NCBI RefSeq assembly: GCF_008831285.2
Contig: NC_045150.1
Span: 3,734,001-3,798,000 of the forward strand
Direction: 5' to 3'
Length of the DNA: 64,000 bases
DNA from: Nymphaea colorata
Lineage: Eukaryota; Streptophyta; Magnoliopsida; Nymphaeales; Nymphaeaceae
This document shows positions 62,501 to 64,000 of the stretch, in pieces; within the stretch, counting starts at the first letter, position 1; each line of letters begins with the position of its first letter. The notes under the pieces were generated by a model that saw nothing but the letters and a program-made list of their open reading frames with translations, did no database searches and was not told where the DNA came from. The translations under genes and the position numbers were made by a program.

Positions 62501-64000
62501 AAGCTATTATCTTTGCATAAGTTGATGAACATGAAGACATGACAAAAGAAAGGCCGCTTCAGTCTTTCCATATATTGGACCACTTCTATCTTCTATTTTT
62601 TTATGTTCTTAGTTTCTCACAAGTTACTTCTTTATTGAAATGAAGAGCATGGTCAATGTAATGTTCTATACTAGGGAAACATAACTAAAAGAGTTTCAAG
62701 ACTAGACAAATTGACATCTAACTTTATTGTCGGACACAAAATTGCTTTTCTGATTCATATAGCCATGAACTCTTTGAGAAGAAAGTGTTTTACCTCCAGG
62801 AGCTGTCAAAATAGATTTCACAGCACAACCTGTTCTTATCTCACAACTCCATTTCTCCAATTCAACTCTTATCTGTTATTGTTCAAAGGACCAAATGTAA
62901 TAGCATTAAAGTTCAAGAGATGAAACATTTATTCACCTCATTTACTATATGACCGAGAATCTGCAAACCTTCTTAATATATGCATGCGAGCGATCCTTCA
63001 CGGTGAACCATTGTGGCCGCCCAAATACCTGCAACATGATACATGAACCTTCTTTGAGGAACAACAAAGAATTATATAACAAATTCAGCAAGTGGGCAAA
63101 AATGTTTCTTGCTCAATCTTAGTGGGGATTACTCTTTGAGGTAAAAGCAATGGAGAAGGCTATCATTATTACTCTTCTTTGATTCTGAAAACTAAATCCT
63201 TTCTCACAAGAAAAATCCAAACTTCTTGTGTGTCCTAACCCCAAATGGATTTGGCAATCATTCATTTTCTTTGGCCATCACCAAGTAAAGCCTTCCACTT
63301 AACCAAGCAGCCATTGGTCTGATTGCTTCAACTCGAAGGAACCCTTTAACAATCATCATGATCTACCCTAGATGAAATAATGAAGAGACTTCCACTCGAC
63401 CTTTTCATTCCCATACTACAACAATAGTTTCGATTCGACCTTCCTCATCAAGTGTTTGAAGGATGCGTCCTAGCTTTATTATGGTCTCAAACAAATAATA
63501 CCCACAACTCTTGCAAATTGTGATTATTCTTTTGCAATTGCTCCAAGGAAAGAATGATAGCCTTGGACTGCCATTTCAGGCACCCGAATTTTGGAGTTTA
63601 GGTGAACCATTGGCCATGTTGGTTGTCATGATAGAGAGCGATCCCTAGCACTATTGGATTGGAAAACTTCAAGTCTTCAAATAAACTATCATGTGGGCTG
63701 CATTCAGGTGCCTCAAAAAATACAAGGTTCATTTAAAGAAAAAAAAAAGAAATTTGCTTACTTGGTAGGAAGATCGCTATTGGTCTGAATTTGGTCTGAA
63801 GATTTTTTAAAATTGAAAGCGTCAAAGATCAGTGGAGATAGGACTTTTTTTGCTTTTCGTTTTGCTAAGGGGCACTTGAGTCACCAATTTGGGTCTAGTG
63901 ACGACACTGCATGTGGCTAGATGTCATGTCCAACTTCATTTCAATGAAATTTTTGATAGACTAGTTTGGGATGAAACCAAGTCCATCCCATATGTAACAA
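52666..64000 (-). CDS. Cyclopropane fatty acid synthase copy B, exons 5-24 (5' end beyond window)
   Basis: This plant CFA synthase makes cyclopropane acyl chains (dihydrosterculoyl type) by adding a methylene from SAM to unsaturated phospholipid acyl groups. Exons, 5' to 3': 63028-62969, 62872-62794, 62043-61896, 60330-60207, 59595-59418, 58672-58644, 58385-58237, 57680-57578, 57432-57337, 57249-57194, 57089-56966, 56582-56520, 56414-56355, 56283-56122, 55456-55383, 55290-55197, 53582-53446, 53348-53268, 53181-53076, 52734-52666 (TGA at 52,668-52,666). All phases join, giving 663 codons. With four exons of the copy-A type the protein is 863 residues, normal for the family. The N-terminal part continues the FAD-oxidase-like domain (VFGRPQWF, YDGCIMAAHAPDAL, GIWFCGAYQGYGFHEDG). 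The C-terminal part is the methyltransferase. All visible exons are open, so this copy looks functional. A small exon of 29 bases (58,672-58,644) is supported by phase and family. Confidence 0.93.
53700..54020. repeat. Homopolymer-rich dispersed repeat in intron 20 of copy B
   Basis: A/T-run-rich sequence ending TAAAGAAAAACCTCAC resembles 30,830-31,165, which ends CAAGAAAAACCTCGC, including TAATGCCA and AGCTTCTCATTTATTAT words. It has no coding capacity. Its class is unknown. Confidence 0.4.
57681..58236 (-). other. GC-AG intron 11 of CFAS copy B
   Basis: Exon 11 ends TACTTGAG and is followed by GCAAGT, not GT. The acceptor is CCTGCAG|C at 57,681/57,680. Only this boundary keeps the family sequence (STGYL-S-LLEEGG) in frame. 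The nearby GTCCCC alternative shifts the frame of exon 12. AG|GCAAGT is the strong consensus of GC-AG introns. Confidence 0.8.
59461..63998. repeat. Duplicated segment, copy of 1-4,460
   Basis: This is the same-orientation duplicate of the window start, covering exons 5-9 and introns of CFAS. It includes short stretches absent from copy A, for example about 59,733-59,788 and 61,727-61,797, and lacks others. It continues beyond the window. Confidence 0.9.
60402..60540 (-). repeat. Exon 8 fossil in intron 8 of copy B
   Basis: This is a tandem, decayed copy of the first part of exon 8 and its upstream intron, 141 bases from the real exon. The real acceptor is GTAG|TGATATATACC at 60,330, and the fossil reads TGCAA|TGATATATACC at 60,471. 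Its conceptual reading NDIYLDNFLIQKIQQLGVLG parallels SDIYLHHDDSLMPKNPTAWA of exon 8. Confidence 0.75.

Overview
The window is nuclear DNA of a flowering plant. The evidence is an intron-rich, plant-type cyclopropane fatty acid synthase (FAD-oxidase domain fused to a CFA methyltransferase domain), two Ty1/copia retrotransposons with plant-style signals, hAT-type MITEs, LINE remnants, and AT-rich DNA full of CA/GA/TA microsatellites. The species cannot be named from the sequence alone.

The only convincing host genes are two directly repeated minus-strand cyclopropane fatty acid synthase (CFAS) genes at the two ends. Copy A (1-10.2 kb) carries the 5' half: a probable promoter and 5'UTR exon near 10.06-10.23 kb, a 2.4-kb leader intron, coding exons 1-8, and part of exon 9. 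Exon 9 of copy A has two small deletions and a premature stop, so copy A is probably a pseudogene. Copy B (52.67-64.0 kb) carries exons 5-24 with every reading frame and splice site intact, and its first four exons lie beyond the right edge. Joining the exon structures gives an 863-residue model, the usual size of plant CFAS. Positions 1-4.46 kb and 59.46-64.0 kb are the same DNA duplicated, including an old 'exon 8 fossil' inside intron 8. A third, opposite-strand CFAS scrap (exon 9 only) lies at 47.86-48.17 kb and is split by a MITE with an 8-bp target duplication.

Between the two genes lies about 42 kb of repeat-rich DNA. It contains copia-1 (20,757-27,564, minus strand, TSD TATAC) and copia-2 (35,948-42,105, plus strand, TSD TGTGC). 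A probable direct duplication of a roughly 6-kb block (12.6-30.2 kb and 34.2-46.4 kb once the insertions are discounted) was invaded by one copia element in each copy. Both copia elements share an unusual leader: a GC-rich segment followed by a tract rich in the palindrome GAACCGGTTC. They differ in primer-binding site. Copia-2 has the standard 3'-end initiator-tRNA-Met site. Copia-1 carries sequence matching the anticodon arm of the same tRNA, as expected for half-tRNA priming. Smaller items are LINE reverse-transcriptase remnants, a copia integrase scrap, an orphan receptor-kinase exon, a possible solo LTR, and several MITEs.

The window gives a picture of a lipid-modifying gene duplicated in tandem, one copy decaying, with the spacer expanded by retroelements. 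No RNA gene, CRISPR array or operon was seen.
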